DNA of 64,000 bases from Pseudomonas yangonensis (GTDB lineage Bacteria; Pseudomonadota; Gammaproteobacteria; Pseudomonadales; Pseudomonadaceae), in assembly GCF_009932725.1 (NCBI RefSeq), contig NZ_BLJU01000022.1:186001-250000 (forward strand). The letters run 5' to 3'. The position numbers and the translations under genes were made by a program. Below the pieces are notes generated by a model, which saw only the letters and a list, made by a program, of their open reading frames with translations, did no database searches and was not told where the DNA came from. Shown in pieces: positions 63,138 to 64,000 of the stretch (position 1 is its first letter; each line of letters begins with the position of its first letter).

Positions 63138-64000
63138 GGCGCGGCGCTCCCGACAGGTGCAGGGCGATCAGGCCGGCGCTCTGCTGCTCCAGAATCTGGA
63201 TCAGGCCCTTGCTGCGGCTGGCCAGCAGGCTATGCAGGAACAGCAGCGGGATGGCTACCACCAGGCCGAGCACAGTGGTCACCAGCGCCTGGGAAATACC
63301 ATCGGCCATCAGTCGCGAGTCGCCGCCACCACTCTGGGTGATGGCTTGGAAGGTCACGATCATGCCGGTCACGGTGCCCAGCAGGCCGAGCAGCGGTGCC
63401 ACGGCGGCCAGCAGCTTGAGCAGGCCCTGGCCTTTTTCCAGCGGCGGCGTTTCCTGCAGGATCGCTTCGTCGAGCTTCAGCTCCAGGGTTTCCAGGTCTG
63501 CCAGTTGCGGCTTGGCGCCCAGCACACCGATCACGCGGCCCAGCGGGTTGTCATTGCGCGGCGCGCTGAGGTCATGCATCTGCGCCTTGACGCCGCTGCC
63601 GACGCGGCCCAGATAGACCATGCGCCACACCGCCAGAAGCAGGCCGAAAGCGCCCAGCACGACGATCACCCAACCAACCAGACCACCCTGCTGCAGACGA
63701 TCCCACAGGGTCGGCTGCTGCTGCAGCTGAGCCAGCAGGCTGCCGCGGCTTGGATCGATGGGCAGCGTGGCGAGCGTGTCAGAGCTGCTCAGGTAGTCCT
63801 TGACCTGGCCCAGGCCGGACGGCTGACGCGGCGGCGCCACCAGTTGCCCGGCATCGGCGTCGTAGCGCAGGAAGGCATCTTCGCCATACACGGCGAAGGC
63901 GCCGACTCGCAGCACCTGCTGCTCCTGACGCGAACCATCGGCACTCACCACTGGCAGTTGCAGGCGCTCGATACGGCCGCTGGCGGCCAGGTCTTCGAGC
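63130..64000 (-). CDS. ttpC: TtpC-like MotA/TolQ/ExbB protein with long periplasmic N-terminus (cut by window edge)
   Basis: The frame is open to the window edge, so the start is outside. Seen are about 290 residues: a hydrophilic periplasmic part with coil-like sequences, a membrane segment near GLVGWVIVVLGAFGLLLAVWR, a cytoplasmic loop and two more segments with the ExbB signature AAVAPLLGLLGTVTGMIVTF and ALVTTVLGLVVAIPLLFLH. In Vibrio TtpC, the fourth protein of the TonB2 system, has just this structure and is essential for TonB2 function. A DUF3450 gene typically lies next and would be outside the window. Confidence 0.87.
   Translation of the reverse strand, partial: LEDLAASGRIERLQLPVVSADGSRQEQQVLRVGAFAVYGEDAFLRYDADAGQLVAPPRQPSGLGQVKDYLSSSDTLATLPIDPSRGSLLAQLQQQPTLWDRLQQGGLVGWVIVVLGAFGLLLAVWRMVYLGRVGSGVKAQMHDLSAPRNDNPLGRVIGVLGAKPQLADLETLELKLDEAILQETPPLEKGQGLLKLLAAVAPLLGLLGTVTGMIVTFQAITQSGGGDSRLMADGISQALVTTVLGLVVAIPLLFLHSLLASRSKGLIQILEQQSAGLIALHLSGAPRRD

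Overview
This 64 kb window is almost certainly chromosomal DNA of a Pseudomonas. The evidence is the order of the core genes (xseB-ispA, dxs, a B12-riboswitch btuB, pgpA-thiL-nusB-ribH-ribBA-ribE-FMN riboswitch-ribD-nrdR, a Zur-type zinc operon, a tonB2/ttpC cluster), the GC-rich codon use, and Pseudomonas-type REP and MITE repeats. The species cannot be settled from the sequence alone. The window has two parts: an accessory island (1 to about 32,100) and a conserved backbone (about 32,500 to 64,000).

The island is mainly a large copper/silver resistance locus. From left to right it holds the end of a cusC-like gene with cusB and cusA; a DUF2790 protein and an OprD-type porin; a truncated ISPpu12-like ISL3 element with a metal cassette (lspA, a CDF exporter, a CadR/PbrR regulator); a leftward operon copA - His/Met-rich protein - copB - His-tailed cytochrome c - copG; a small PtrA-like protein; a rightward bufferin (RiPP metallophore) operon bufA-bufB-bufC plus an unknown fourth gene; a CueR-type copZ; a complete Gabija anti-phage system (gajA-gajB); a copper P-type ATPase with a DUF2933 partner; two cupredoxins; a second PtrA-like protein; and the copRS two-component system. 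Seven 16-bp sites of the form AYTAC-N6-GTMAN lie in front of most transcription units and look like CopR boxes, so much of the island is probably one copper regulon.

The right end of the island (27.4 to 32.1 kb) carries mobile-element debris and small-element genes: a truncated type IIL restriction-modification gene, an inovirus Gp2-type protein, an AlpA regulator, and two unrecognised genes that diverge from an array of nine 12-bp-periodic repeats. It ends in direct and inverted repeats, followed by broken remnants of two genes, one of them a GGDEF diguanylate cyclase.

The backbone contains transporters, isoprenoid synthesis (ispA, dxs), a single-chain biotin-dependent carboxylase, B12 uptake (riboswitch, btuB, btuF-like), riboflavin synthesis (ribA, ribH, ribBA, ribE, ribD with an FMN riboswitch), thiL, pgpA, nusB, nrdR, a thioredoxin-like co-chaperone, a zinc-regulated DUF2796/ABC/DUF3299 operon and a TonB2-type energy-transduction cluster cut by the right window edge.

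The most interesting items are the bufferin operon with its unknown fourth gene, the Gabija system inserted directly against the copZ promoter inside a copper locus, the family of AEGG(A/S)DR small periplasmic proteins, and the 12-bp repeat array between two unknown genes.
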